Positions 1-9,558 are shown, counted from the stretch's first letter. The stretch is DNA of 24,893 nucleotides from Burkholderiaceae bacterium (GCA_017998575.1 JAGOCV010000011.1:1-24893), one strand, 5' to 3'. Numbers and translations are program-made. The notes: generated from the sequence alone by a model not told the origin.

Positions 1-510
1 CTTGTGGCCCTTGTCCACCATGGCCTTGCCCAGCGCCAGCGTGGGCTGCGCATTGGAGAAGCTGGCGCGGAACACGTTGGGCGCGCACAGCGCACGCGTG
101 GCCGCGTGCACGCCGGCGTTGGGGATGATGTTGAGAACGCCGGTGTCGCGCGCCACCTTGTGGATGCCCATCTGCACGCCCGAGTGCACGGTGCCGATCA
201 GCACGTCCACCTTGTCACGCTGCACGAGGCGGGTGGCGTTCTCGATGCCCTTGGAGGGTTCGGATTCATCGTCCACCTTGAACCACTCGATCTCGCGGCC
301 GCCGAGCTTGTTGCCCTGCTCGGCCAGTGCCATGCGCACGCCGTTCTCGATGGCCACTCCCAGCTGGGCGAAGGTGCCGGTGTAGGGCAGCATGAAGCCC
401 ACGCGCACCTTGGCGGACTGGGCCCGCACGATCTGCGGCAGCAGCAGGCCGGTGGAGGCGGCGCCGATGACGGCGGCACTGCGCGAGAGGACGAGGCGGC
501 GAGAGGTCAT
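1..510 (-). CDS. Branched-chain/aromatic-acid type ABC transporter substrate-binding protein (partial, 3' end beyond window)
   Basis: Periplasmic type-1 binding protein, probably the capture component of an ABC importer for benzoate or a related acid. The 170 visible residues open with a signal peptide: an SRR pair at residues 3-5, a hydrophobic stretch, then an RAQ cleavage region near residues 29-31. The twin-arginine pair makes Tat export possible. The mature part starts VRVGFMLPYTGTFAQLG and contains DKVDVLIGTVHSG, the usual beginning of the Peripla_BP_6 fold. It starts at an ATG and follows the benzoate-CoA ligase on the same strand after 86 bp, so it is probably the third gene of the leftward benzoate operon. 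The substrate is inferred from position only. The permease and ATPase genes would lie beyond the left edge. Confidence 0.88.
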   Translation of the reverse strand, partial: MTSRRLVLSRSAAVIGAASTGLLLPQIVRAQSAKVRVGFMLPYTGTFAQLGVAIENGVRMALAEQGNKLGGREIEWFKVDDESEPSKGIENATRLVQRDKVDVLIGTVHSGVQMGIHKVARDTGVLNIIPNAGVHAATRALCAPNVFRASFSNAQPTLALGKAMVDKGHK

Positions 511-596
511 GTGGTTCTCCGTGGTTTCCTGTGTGAACTTACCTTTTCGCGAATCTAGTGGCACCCTTTGTGCAGCGCCACATGATTAACCCGCAG

Positions 597-2231
597 TCAG
601 TGCGCGGCCGGGGCAGCGGGCGCCACTTGCGCGGGGGCCTGCGAGGCGGCGCTGCGCAGCTTGAAGCGCTGGATCTTGCCGGTGGCCGTTTTCGGAAGCT
701 CGGCGGCGAACTCGATCCAGCGAGGGTACTTGTAGGGTGCCAGCTGGGCCTTGACGTGCGCCTTCAGGTCGTCGGCGCTCGCCTGCTGGCCGCTCTTGAG
801 CACCACGCAGGCCTTGGGCTTGATGAGACCGTCGGTGTCGGCCACGCCGATCACCGCGCATTCCAGCACCGCCGCGTGCGTCATCAGCGAGGCCTCCACC
901 TCGAACGGACTCACGTAGATGCCGCCCACCTTGAGCATGTCGTCGCTGCGGCCGCCGTAGGTATAGAAGCCGTCGGCATCGCGGGTGTACTTGTCGCCCG
1001 AGCGTGTCCATTCGCCGGCGAACGTGGCCTTGGTCTTCTCGCGGTTGTTCCAGTACATCAGCGCGGCCGAGGGGCCACGGATCTGCAATTCGCCGATCTC
1101 GCCGTCGCCGCACACCTGGCCGTCGTCGCCCACGATGCGCAGGTCGTAACCCGGCACGGCCTGGCCGGTGGTGCCGTAGCGCACCTGGCCGGGGCGGTTC
1201 GACAGGAAGATGTGCAGCATCTCGGTGGAGCCGATGCCGTCGAGGATTTCGCTGCCGTAGGCCTCGCTCCACCGGCGGCCGATGTCGGCCGGCAGCGCCT
1301 CGCCGGCGCTGGTGCACACGCGCACGGCCAGCGCATCGCGCGCGGGCCGGCTGGCGTCGGCCAGCAGGCCGGCGAACAGCGTGGGCACGCCGCAGAACAC
1401 CGTGGGCCTGAACTTCGTGAGCACGCCGAACACGTCGGCGGGCGTGGGTCGCGAGGGCAGCAGCACCGTGGTGGCACCCACGCTGATCGGGAACGTGAGG
1501 GCGTTGCCCAGGCCGTAGGCGAAGAACAGTTTGGCGGCCGAATACACCACGTCGGATTGGCGGATGCCCAGCACCGCGCGGCCGTACAGCTCGGCTGTCT
1601 GGATCAGGTGGCTGTGCAGGTGCACCGTGCCCTTGGGCGTGCCGGTGGAGCCGCTGGAATAGAGCCAGAAGCAGGCGTCGTCGCTGCAGGTGTCGGCCAC
1701 CGTGCGTTCGGCCGACGCCTCGCGCACCAGGCGGCGCAGCGAGAGATGCGGGCCGGCCTCGTCGGTACCGGCCACGATCACGTGCTGCAACCCGGCCGGG
1801 CGGCGGCTGGCATCGGCCAGGCAGGCCTCGAACTGCGGCAGCAGGGGTTGGGAGACGATGAGTGCCTGCGCACGCGCGTCGCGCAGCATGAACTCGAAAT
1901 CGGCTGGCGTGAGCAGTGTGTTGGCCGCCACGGGCACCACGCCGGCCAGCATGCTGCCAAGGAAGGCCACGGGCCACTCGGGCGTGTCGAGCGCGGCCAG
2001 CAGCACGCGGGACTCACGCGGCAGCCCGAGCGCACGCAGGGCATTGGCGAGCCGATGGGACTGGTCGGCGAGCTCGCCATACGTGAGCTGTGCGCCGCTG
2101 CTGGCATCGATGTACGCCACCTTGGCCGCGCGGCCCGCATTGCGTTCGAGCAGGTCGTGGGCGGCGTTGTAGTCGCGCGGAATTTCTACGCGCGGCGGTG
2201 TCGTGCCATGGTCGGCTCGGCTGGTCTGCAT
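597..2231 (-). CDS. bclA: Benzoate-CoA ligase
   Basis: Adenylate-forming enzyme that activates benzoate with ATP and CoA to benzoyl-CoA, the entry step of the box pathway. The 544-aa product has full family length. The AMP-binding P-loop YSSGSTGTPKGTVH is at residues 191-204, and the C-terminal PKTATGKIQ at 513-521 carries the conserved adenylation lysine (K519). The sequence around residues 85-110 (PEWPVAFLGSMLAGVVPVAANTLL) is typical of the benzoate ligase branch. The ATG is preceded by a GGAGA ribosome site. It lies 83 bp downstream of the flavodoxin-like gene and upstream of a binding-protein gene, all on the minus strand. A related aromatic acid (hydroxy- or fluorobenzoate) is possible as substrate, but boxB, boxC and boxR alongside make benzoate much the most likely. 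The short Ala/Pro-rich C-terminal tail is not part of the fold. Confidence 0.95.
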   Translation of the reverse strand: MQTSRADHGTTPPRVEIPRDYNAAHDLLERNAGRAAKVAYIDASSGAQLTYGELADQSHRLANALRALGLPRESRVLLAALDTPEWPVAFLGSMLAGVVPVAANTLLTPADFEFMLRDARAQALIVSQPLLPQFEACLADASRRPAGLQHVIVAGTDEAGPHLSLRRLVREASAERTVADTCSDDACFWLYSSGSTGTPKGTVHLHSHLIQTAELYGRAVLGIRQSDVVYSAAKLFFAYGLGNALTFPISVGATTVLLPSRPTPADVFGVLTKFRPTVFCGVPTLFAGLLADASRPARDALAVRVCTSAGEALPADIGRRWSEAYGSEILDGIGSTEMLHIFLSNRPGQVRYGTTGQAVPGYDLRIVGDDGQVCGDGEIGELQIRGPSAALMYWNNREKTKATFAGEWTRSGDKYTRDADGFYTYGGRSDDMLKVGGIYVSPFEVEASLMTHAAVLECAVIGVADTDGLIKPKACVVLKSGQQASADDLKAHVKAQLAPYKYPRWIEFAAELPKTATGKIQRFKLRSAASQAPAQVAPAAPAAH

Positions 2232-2314
2232 GTCGTCTCCATCGGGTTCTTGTGTTTATGGCTGCAGGTCTGGCGAAGAGGGCGGCGCCGCGCGCTGCGG
2301 CGTGCAGAGGCCCG

Positions 2315-2776
2315 TCAGGCCGCCGGGGCCAGCGCCTGTGCCAGCCATTCACGGCACCACGCCGTGCCTTCGGTTTCGGCCAGCGTGCCGCTGCTGGCGT
2401 CGTGGCACCAGACCTCGCCCACGCGCTGCGCGCCCAGGCCCTGCAGTCGCTCGTCGAACTTCTTGCCGCCGAAGCAGAAGGTCTGCATGTAGGTGCGGTC
2501 GCCCAGGGCGATCACGCCGTAGCGCACGTGGCCCAGGTACTTGGGCGCGGTGTCGAGCGAGTCGTAGAGCGCGCGGGCGTTGTCTGGCACGTCGCCCGAG
2601 CCGTAGGTGGAGGTGCAGATGAGATAAAGTGCATCTTCATCGAAAGCGCTGATGTCGAGGTTGTCCATCAGCTGCACGTCGATGTCGGCGACCAGATCGG
2701 CGCAATCCATCTGGATTGCCTGGGCGACGTACTCGGCCGTGCTGGTCATCGTGCCGACGAGGATCTTGAGTTTCAT
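2315..2776 (-). CDS. Flavodoxin-like FMN protein (MioC/CysJ-flavodoxin type)
   Basis: A 153-aa single-domain flavodoxin-like protein, presumably cytoplasmic and able to bind FMN and carry electrons. The phosphate-binding loop VGTMTSTAE is at residues 7-15. The second FMN loop, TSTYGSGDVPDNA, is at 55-67, and the third, GDRTYMQTFCFGGKKFDERL, at 92-111, a pattern closer to MioC and the flavodoxin domain of sulfite reductase than to long-chain flavodoxins. The start is the ATG next to the divergent boxR promoter; a much longer open frame on this strand is antisense to boxR and boxC and is not coding. It is the first gene of the leftward operon with benzoate-CoA ligase. A role as redox partner of BoxB is an inference, prompted by the absence of boxA here. 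Confidence 0.88.
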   Translation of the reverse strand: MKLKILVGTMTSTAEYVAQAIQMDCADLVADIDVQLMDNLDISAFDEDALYLICTSTYGSGDVPDNARALYDSLDTAPKYLGHVRYGVIALGDRTYMQTFCFGGKKFDERLQGLGAQRVGEVWCHDASSGTLAETEGTAWCREWLAQALAPAA

Positions 2777-2809
2777 GAGGTCTCCGATTCCGTTGTGTCG
2801 CCAGGCGAC

Positions 2810-2843
2810 TGCAGTAAACTGCTTGACATTGCAATGACACGCA
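2810..2843. promoter_or_regulatory. Putative BoxR operator pair
   Basis: Two elements begin exactly 20 bp apart. TGCA-GTAAAC-TGCT lies at 2810-2823 and TGCA-ATGACA-CGCA at 2830-2843. Each is one base from TGCA-N6-TGCA, the operator pattern I recall for BzdR and BoxR of Azoarcus. The first abuts the -35 box of the boxR promoter and the second fills its spacer, so a bound repressor would block RNA polymerase. The position between divergent box operons fits. Binding is inferred. Confidence 0.55.
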
Positions 2844-2850
2844 GTATAGT
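2823..2850 (+). promoter_or_regulatory. Sigma-70 promoter for boxR-boxC-boxB
   Basis: A perfect -35 hexamer TTGACA (2823-2828) and a TATAGT -10 (2845-2850) are separated by 16 bp. Transcription would start near 2857, about 22 bp before the boxR GTG. I found no equally good promoter on the opposite strand for the flavodoxin-ligase operon, although it must start in the same gap. Confidence 0.7.
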
Positions 2851-2878
2851 TCAATCCTGATCCAGCGCAAAGAACTTC

Positions 2879-3787
2879 GTGAAAAACACCGCTTCCACTC
2901 CTGCTGTCGCGACCGACACTGGCGCCGACCCCCGGCCGCTGATGGTCGAGCTGGGGGCCCGCGTGCGTGCCTGGCGCGCGCGGCGCGGCATGACGCGCCG
3001 CGCGCTGGCCGCCGACTCGGGGCTGTCCGAGCGGTTTCTGGCCGACGTCGAAAGCGGCAAGGGCAACGTGTCCATCCATTCGCTCGAAGCCGTGGGCGCC
3101 GCGCTCAACCTGTCCGTGCTCGATCTGCTGCACGATGCCCCGCGCCCCGCGCTGGCCCGGGTGCAGGGTTTGCTGGCGCGGCTGGACGACAGTCAGCTCG
3201 ACCAGGCGCATGCGCTGCTGGCCGGCAGCTTCGGCCTGGGCGACGCGCAGGGCCGCGAATCGCGCATCGCGCTGATCGGCCTGCGCGGTGCGGGCAAGTC
3301 CACGCTGGGCGCGCGGCTGGCGGCCGAGCGGGGCGTGCCCTTCGTCGAGCTCGACCGCGAGATCGAGCGCGAAGCCGGCACCAGCATGAACGAGATCCTG
3401 CTGCTGCACGGCCAGGCCGGCTACCGCCGCTACGAGCGCCGCGCGCTGTTCCGCATCGCCGAGGAGTGCGCGGGCGGCGTGGTCATGACCACCGGCGGCT
3501 CCATCGTGAGCGAGCGCGAGACGTTCGACCTGCTGCAGAGCCACTTCTATTGCGTCTGGCTCAAGGCCAGCCCCGAGGAACACATGAGCCGCGTCGTGGC
3601 CCAGGGCGACATGCGGCCCTTCGCCAGCACGCACGGCGCCACCGGCGAGGCCATGGACGACCTGCGCCGCATCCTCGCCAGCCGCGAGGCGCTCTACGCG
3701 CGTGCCGATGCGGTGGTGGACACCGCCGCGCGCACGGCCGACCAATCGTTCAAGGACCTGGCGCGCGCCGTGCCCGCCACCGCCTGA
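2879..3787 (+). CDS. boxR: BoxR, benzoyl-CoA-responsive HTH regulator with shikimate kinase-like domain
   Basis: Transcriptional regulator of the box genes, 302 aa, with a GTG start just downstream of a strong promoter. An XRE-type helix-turn-helix spans about residues 24-85 (ARVRAWRARRGMTRRALAADSGLSERF). A linker leads to a shikimate kinase-like domain at about 128-298, with a Walker A loop GLRGAGKST at 134-142 and the TTGGS region at 204-208. This architecture is specific to BoxR/BzdR regulators, in which the kinase-like domain has been reported to sense benzoyl-CoA and release the DNA-binding domain. It is followed after 45 bp by boxC on the same strand and is divergent from the ligase operon, so it probably represses both. 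Confidence 0.94.
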   Translation: MKNTASTPAVATDTGADPRPLMVELGARVRAWRARRGMTRRALAADSGLSERFLADVESGKGNVSIHSLEAVGAALNLSVLDLLHDAPRPALARVQGLLARLDDSQLDQAHALLAGSFGLGDAQGRESRIALIGLRGAGKSTLGARLAAERGVPFVELDREIEREAGTSMNEILLLHGQAGYRRYERRALFRIAEECAGGVVMTTGGSIVSERETFDLLQSHFYCVWLKASPEEHMSRVVAQGDMRPFASTHGATGEAMDDLRRILASREALYARADAVVDTAARTADQSFKDLARAVPATA

Positions 3788-3832
3788 GCTTTTCATTCCA
3801 TTCGAGACCCACGGATTCCCAAGGAGACAACC

Positions 3833-5524
3833 ATGAATGCCATGACCGAGCCCCTGCTGTTCACGCAAGGCGACCGCGAACTGGTGCGCTTCGGCACCCA
3901 CCCCACCCGCTACCAGCACTGGACGCTGTCGGTGGAGGGCGAGGTGGCGCGCCTGAAGCTCGACATCAACGAGGACGGCGGCATCAAGCCCGGCTACAAG
4001 CTCAAGCTCAACAGCTACGACCTGGGCGTGGACATCGAGCTGCACGATGCCGTGAACCGCATCCGCTTCGAGCATCCGGCCGTGAAGGTGGTGGTGTTCG
4101 AATCGGGCAAGGAAAAAATCTGGTGCTCGGGCGCCAACATCTACATGCTGGGCCTGTCCACCCACGCCTGGAAGGTGAACTTCTGCAAGTTCACCAACGA
4201 GACGCGCAATGGGCTGGAAGATTCTTCGCGCCATGACGGCCTGAAAGCCGTCGCCGCCGTCACCGGCGCCTGCGCCGGCGGTGGCTACGAGCTGGCCCTG
4301 GCCTGCGACCGCATCGTGATGGTGGACGACCGCAGCTCCACCGTCAGCCTGCCCGAAGTGCCGCTGCTGGGCGTGCTGCCCGGCACCGGCGGCCTCACGC
4401 GCGTGACCGACAAGCGCAAGGTGCGCCGCGACCTGGCCGACATCTTCTGCACCACCAGCGAAGGCGTGCGCGCCGACCGCGCGAAAGACTGGAAGCTCAT
4501 CGACGACCATGCCAAGCCCGCGCAGTTCGGCGCTCTGGTGGACGCCGAAGTGGCGCAGCTCGCGAAGCAGTCCGGCCGCAACGGCCCGGCGCAGGGCATC
4601 GAGCTCAAGCCGCTGCAGGTCACCATCGACAACGCCGGCTATCACTACGAGACGGTCGATGCGCAAGTGGACCGCGCCGCGCGCATCGCCACCATCACCG
4701 TGCATGCGCCCCAGGTGGCGATCGAATCCACGCCCGAGGCCATCGTGGCTGCCGGCGCCAACTGGTGGCCGCTGAAGGTGCAGCGCGAGCTGGACGACGC
4801 CATCCTCAACCTGCGCACGAACGAACTCGAAGTGGGCACCTGGGTCATCAAGACCCGCGGCGATGCCAATCTGGTGATGCAGGCCGACGCCGTGCTGGAG
4901 CAGCACAAGGCCCACTGGCTGGTGCGCGAGACCCTCGGCGCGCTGCGCCGCACGCTGGCGCGTATCGACGTGACCAGCCGCTCGCTGATCGCGCTGGTGG
5001 ACGAAGGCTCGTGCTTCGCCGGCACGTTCTACGAGCTCGCCCTGGCGTGCGACCGCATCTACATGCTGGACCTGCCCGATTCGCCCGATGCCGCACCGGC
5101 GTTGCGCCTGAACGCCGCGAACTTCGGCCGCTACCCGGCCGTCAATGGCCTGACACGCCTGCAGACGCGCTTCAACGAGGATGCCGGCACCATCGCGCAA
5201 CTGCAGGGCCTGAACGACAGCCCGCTGCGCGCCGACCAGGCCCTGGCCCTGGGCCTGGTCACGCTCACGCCCGACGACATCGACTGGGACGATGAAATCC
5301 GCATCATGCTGGAGGAGCGCGCCAGCCTGTCGCCCGACGCCATGACCGGCATGGAAGCCAGCCTGCGCTTTCCGGGCAGGGAGACGATGGAGACGCGCGT
5401 GTTCGGCCGCCTCTCGGCCTGGCAGAACTGGATCTTCATCCGTCCGAACGCGGTGGGCGAGGACGGTGCGCTCAAGCTGTTCGGCACCGGCAAGAAGGCG
5501 AAATTCGACTGGAAAAGAATTTGA
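3833..5524 (+). CDS. boxC: BoxC, 2,3-epoxybenzoyl-CoA dihydrolase (benzoyl-CoA-dihydrodiol lyase)
   Basis: Cleaves the epoxidised ring of benzoyl-CoA hydrolytically without oxygen, giving 3,4-dehydroadipyl-CoA semialdehyde and formate. The 563-aa length matches the family. Two crotonase-like halves are visible: an N-terminal one with SGANIYMLG (about residues 101-109) and GACAGGGYELALACDRIVM, and a C-terminal one with DEGSCFAGTFYELALACDRIYM near residues 390-411. The YELALACDRI segment repeated in both halves points to an internally duplicated enoyl-CoA hydratase fold. The ATG has an AAGGAG ribosome site 7 bp upstream. It lies between boxR and boxB in one operon. Confidence 0.95.
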   Translation: MNAMTEPLLFTQGDRELVRFGTHPTRYQHWTLSVEGEVARLKLDINEDGGIKPGYKLKLNSYDLGVDIELHDAVNRIRFEHPAVKVVVFESGKEKIWCSGANIYMLGLSTHAWKVNFCKFTNETRNGLEDSSRHDGLKAVAAVTGACAGGGYELALACDRIVMVDDRSSTVSLPEVPLLGVLPGTGGLTRVTDKRKVRRDLADIFCTTSEGVRADRAKDWKLIDDHAKPAQFGALVDAEVAQLAKQSGRNGPAQGIELKPLQVTIDNAGYHYETVDAQVDRAARIATITVHAPQVAIESTPEAIVAAGANWWPLKVQRELDDAILNLRTNELEVGTWVIKTRGDANLVMQADAVLEQHKAHWLVRETLGALRRTLARIDVTSRSLIALVDEGSCFAGTFYELALACDRIYMLDLPDSPDAAPALRLNAANFGRYPAVNGLTRLQTRFNEDAGTIAQLQGLNDSPLRADQALALGLVTLTPDDIDWDDEIRIMLEERASLSPDAMTGMEASLRFPGRETMETRVFGRLSAWQNWIFIRPNAVGEDGALKLFGTGKKAKFDWKRI

Positions 5525-5639
5525 CTCCCCCCCGAAGCGCCTGCGGCGCCTCCCCCTCAGGGGGCGTCGCCAGCGGCCCGGCAAAGCCGGTTCCGCGGCG
5601 CCCTGAAACAGATCACGAGACAAAGACTGGACGAATCCA
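5525..5639 (+). repeat. REP-like triple-hairpin intergenic element between boxC and boxB
   Basis: The boxC-boxB gap contains three back-to-back hairpins. They are GCGCC-TGC-GGCGC (5537-5549), CCCCC-TCA-GGGGG (5552-5564) and CCGGC-AAA-GCCGG (5578-5590). GC-rich flanks at about 5561-5576 and 5593-5603 can pair around the third. I recognise this kind of sequence as a dispersed intergenic element of Comamonadaceae genomes, from memory and not from a search. Inside an operon it could stabilise or partly terminate the mRNA. Confidence 0.6.
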
Positions 5640-7064
<1,425 letters not shown>

Positions 7065-7119
7065 TCGACCTGGCTACCGGCCCAAGGCCATGGCGATTCC
7101 CGCAAGGGATCGTCGTGGC

Positions 7120-7131
7120 TATAGTCGCGGC
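7120..7131 (+). promoter_or_regulatory. -10-like element abutting a start codon
   Basis: TATAGT (7120-7125) lies only 6 bp before the ATG at 7132. Transcription would begin at or next to the start codon, so the mRNA may be leaderless. No Shine-Dalgarno is seen, and the -35 region is poor. Confidence 0.4.
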
Positions 7132-7569
7132 ATGAATGCGATCCTCAAGCGCCTGCTGTGCGCCCTGTCGTGCAGCGCCGCCCTCGCCGCGGGCGCGGCG
7201 GAGCCGGTGTGGTTCGCCGTGGCTGGAGACCCGCGCGATCCCGGCGCCGACACGATCCTCATCGACATGTCGTCGCTGCGGGCCCGGCAGAACGTCCAGG
7301 TGATGGAAGTGCGCGTGAGCCGTGGGCATGAGCGGCTGTCGCGAAATACGGGCCACCGTTTCCGGTCTTACGCGGCCAAGGTGCACATCGATTGCGCACG
7401 CGATCAGGCGCTCCTGCGCAACACGCGGTTTTATGCAGCGCCGCTCTGGAGCGGTGAGCCCTTCGCCACGGTGGAGTTCCCGGATCCACAGCAGGTGCCG
7501 CTGGCGCTGCGCGAGTTCGATCCGAATCCCCTGGCGCGCATCATGCGCGCCGCCTGCAATCCCATCTGA
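7132..7569 (+). CDS. Small secreted protein, possibly surface-adhesin E-like
   Basis: A 145-aa protein with a clear Sec signal peptide: basic NAILKRL, a hydrophobic Ala/Leu core, and an AGA-AE cleavage region near residues 22-23. The mature part has WFAVAGDPRDPGADTILIDMSSLR near its start, a KVHIDC segment about halfway and a C-terminal cysteine. The spacing of the two cysteines and the short beta-rich pattern recall the Adhesin_E family (PF16747), but this is only a resemblance. I prefer the ATG at 7132 over an upstream in-frame ATG at 7090, because the signal peptide begins there and a -10 box lies directly in front. Role unknown; it follows boxB by chance or through read-through. Confidence 0.72.
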   Translation: MNAILKRLLCALSCSAALAAGAAEPVWFAVAGDPRDPGADTILIDMSSLRARQNVQVMEVRVSRGHERLSRNTGHRFRSYAAKVHIDCARDQALLRNTRFYAAPLWSGEPFATVEFPDPQQVPLALREFDPNPLARIMRAACNPI

Positions 7570-7587
7570 TCGCTGCGTGGACCGGCG

Positions 7588-8343
7588 TCAGTTGGCCGGC
7601 GTGACGACCATCGAACCCGCCGCCTGACCCGCCACCGGCGCGCCGAACGTGCTGGCGTTGCCGTTCACCACGGCATCCGGCTGGCCGATGGTGCTGGCGG
7701 TGAAACCGGGCGTCATCGCGCCAATGGTGGCGCCTGCCGCATCGCTGGGAGAGGCAGGCTGCGCCGTGGCGGCTGCAGCACCGTTTTCCACCGACATCGA
7801 CATCCCGCCCGAGGCCGCGCTGGAGGCGATCCCCGGCGACACCAGGCTGGTGTTGCCAGCCGCGCCGATGGCGGTCGATCCCGTGCCGGCAGGCACCACG
7901 CTGGCACCGACCCCGCTGCCCGCCGAGATGCCACCCGGCTGCGGTGCGCCCGGGGTCTGTGCATTGAGACCGCCTGCCGTGCCCGAGTTGAGCCCGCTCG
8001 GGCTCACGCCGCCTGCGGCGCCGACGCCACTGCCGACGACTGAAGGGCCCACCCCCGACGTGATGCCGCTCGCCACGGGTGCACCGGGCGTCTGCGACAC
8101 CATACCGCCGCTGGTGCCGGAATTCAGTCCACTGCCGCTCACGCCACCCGCCGCCATACCGCCCATCGATGCGCCGCCGGTGCCGGAGTTGATCCCGCTG
8201 GCACTGACGCCCGCGCCCGCCATGCCGGCTGGCTGCGCCAAAGCCGTGCCCGCTGCCAGCGTGCACGCCATGGCAATGGCGCCCAGCACATTCGTGCAAT
8301 TCGTGCAGCTTGTCGGCCGATGGCGTCGGGTAGAGGAAGTCAT
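7588..8343 (-). CDS. Secreted Gly/Ser/Ala-rich repeat protein
   Basis: A 251-aa low-complexity protein of unknown function. A signal peptide ends at about residue 36 (TALAQ). The rest is almost free of charged residues and dominated by Gly, Ser, Ala, Val and Thr. An imperfect 45-residue repeat is visible: SGLNSGT at 71-77 and 116-122, QTPGAP at 84-89 and 129-134, each pair offset by exactly 45. An earlier partial copy, SGINSGT, is at 49-55. The ATG at 8343 has an AAGGGA ribosome site, which decides it over an upstream Arg-rich extension of the frame. Such composition suggests an extended exported or surface polypeptide. No catalytic motif is visible. Confidence 0.7.
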   Translation of the reverse strand: MTSSTRRHRPTSCTNCTNVLGAIAMACTLAAGTALAQPAGMAGAGVSASGINSGTGGASMGGMAAGGVSGSGLNSGTSGGMVSQTPGAPVASGITSGVGPSVVGSGVGAAGGVSPSGLNSGTAGGLNAQTPGAPQPGGISAGSGVGASVVPAGTGSTAIGAAGNTSLVSPGIASSAASGGMSMSVENGAAAATAQPASPSDAAGATIGAMTPGFTASTIGQPDAVVNGNASTFGAPVAGQAAGSMVVTPAN

Positions 8344-8621
8344 GTCGGCATCCCTTTCATCATTGGCGGGTGGAGTGCGGCGTCGCCTGCGGGCCACGCG
8401 CGTTCAGCGTTGTGTCCACTGTGCGGCGGTCGCCCGCCGGGCGGCGTCGGAATCACCCGCCGCCTGATGTAGGCCATCCCTCGCATCGGAGCTTTGCAGT
8501 GGGGCTGCCGCGTGCCCGGGCGACCGCCTGTCCATATCGGGCACAAATTCACGCCCCCAAGGCGCCGTGCCGCCCCCTTGCCGTGCTACGCTGGCCCATC
8601 ATCACGATGCCAAGGGCAGTC
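8344..8621. other. Divergent intergenic region
   Basis: The 278 bp between the repeat-protein gene and a small forward gene should hold both promoters. A TACGCT -10-like hexamer (8587-8592) precedes the forward gene. I see no strong hairpin, repeat or RNA gene. Confidence 0.4.
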
Positions 8622-8837
8622 ATGAGTCAGCACCCGGTTTCCCGCGCCCGCGAGGGCGCTCTGCGCGAAGGCATGCGACGCGTCGAAGACCTGCTCAAGC
8701 GCAACCGCGCGGGTGAGCTCGGCGACGATCTGATCGAGGAGCTGGTATCTCTGGCGTGGGTCGAATGGCAGGGCGGGGCCCTGCGCCTCACGCTCACGGG
8801 TGCCAACATCTGCCGGCAGGTGCCAGCGCCAACGTGA
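8622..8837 (+). CDS. Small conserved-type hypothetical protein (71 aa)
   Basis: A short, charged, mostly helical protein with no signal peptide or membrane segment. The ATG at 8622 begins MSQHPVSRAREGALREGMRRVEDLLKRN, followed by GDDLIEELVSLAWVEWQGGALRLTLTGANICRQ, which looks like two helices and a small beta hairpin. The frame extends upstream without an obvious start, but the ATG lies about 30 bp after a -10-like TACGCT, so I chose it. I do not recognise a named family; I recall similar short proteins in related genomes. It stops 58 bp before the tRNA-Pro gene, which is on the other strand. Confidence 0.6.
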   Translation: MSQHPVSRAREGALREGMRRVEDLLKRNRAGELGDDLIEELVSLAWVEWQGGALRLTLTGANICRQVPAPT

Positions 8838-8895
8838 TGCGCGAGTGAATGTGAGGGAAGCTGCCAGGCCGCTGCGGGCTGGCGGTAGAAGATGG

Positions 8896-8972
<77 letters not shown>

Positions 8973-9002
8973 ACGAAGCGGCGATTCTACCCGCACCTCC
9001 GA

Positions 9003-9551
9003 ATGACTCTTGCTGATCCGCGCCCCCTGATCTATCTGGCGGGCCCCGACGTCTTCTTTCCTGACCGTGCTGCCATCTTCCAGCGCCTCGCGGCTGCTTG
9101 CGAACAGCATGGCTTGCGCCCGCTGCCGCCGTGGGACGACGAAGCCAAGGACGACGCCAGCCGCCGCGCCGAGCCGCCCGGCCCGGCGCTGGCGCGGCAG
9201 ATCTACGACGACAACATCCGCCGCATCCGTTCGGCCGACGGCGTCATCGCCCACCTGCGGCCTTTCCGCGGGCACGAGCCCGATTCGGGCACCGTGTTCG
9301 AATTGGGCTTCGCGCTCGCCCTGGGCAAACCCGTGGTGGGCTACGGCGTGCCGCCGGGCAGCGTGGCCGACCGCGTGCGCGCCGCCATCGACTGCGTGAC
9401 GAACGAAGAGGGCCAGCTCGTCGAGCGCGCCAGCGGCGTAGCGGTGGAAGACTTCGGCCTCGCGCTAAACCTGATGCTGGCCTGCCCGGTGCCGCTGGAG
9501 GCAACGGCGGACGCGGCGCTGGGGCGGATGGCGCAGCTGCTGCGGCGCTGA
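9003..9551 (+). CDS. Nucleoside 2-deoxyribosyltransferase family protein
   Basis: A 182-aa enzyme of the PF05014 fold, which cleaves or transfers the glycosidic bond of (deoxy)nucleosides. The first strand and substrate loop YLAGPDVFFPD are at residues 11-21. The family's NxxxIxxADxxIA pattern reads NIRRIRSADGVIAHL at 71-85. The catalytic motif DSGTVFELGFALALGKPVVGY at 94-114 contains the likely nucleophile E100. The ATG at 9003 is right after the tRNA promoter region; no Shine-Dalgarno is seen. It is closed by a terminator. Whether it acts in nucleoside salvage or in clearing damaged nucleotides cannot be told. Confidence 0.87.
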   Translation: MTLADPRPLIYLAGPDVFFPDRAAIFQRLAAACEQHGLRPLPPWDDEAKDDASRRAEPPGPALARQIYDDNIRRIRSADGVIAHLRPFRGHEPDSGTVFELGFALALGKPVVGYGVPPGSVADRVRAAIDCVTNEEGQLVERASGVAVEDFGLALNLMLACPVPLEATADAALGRMAQLLRR

Positions 9552-9558
9552 GGCCAGG

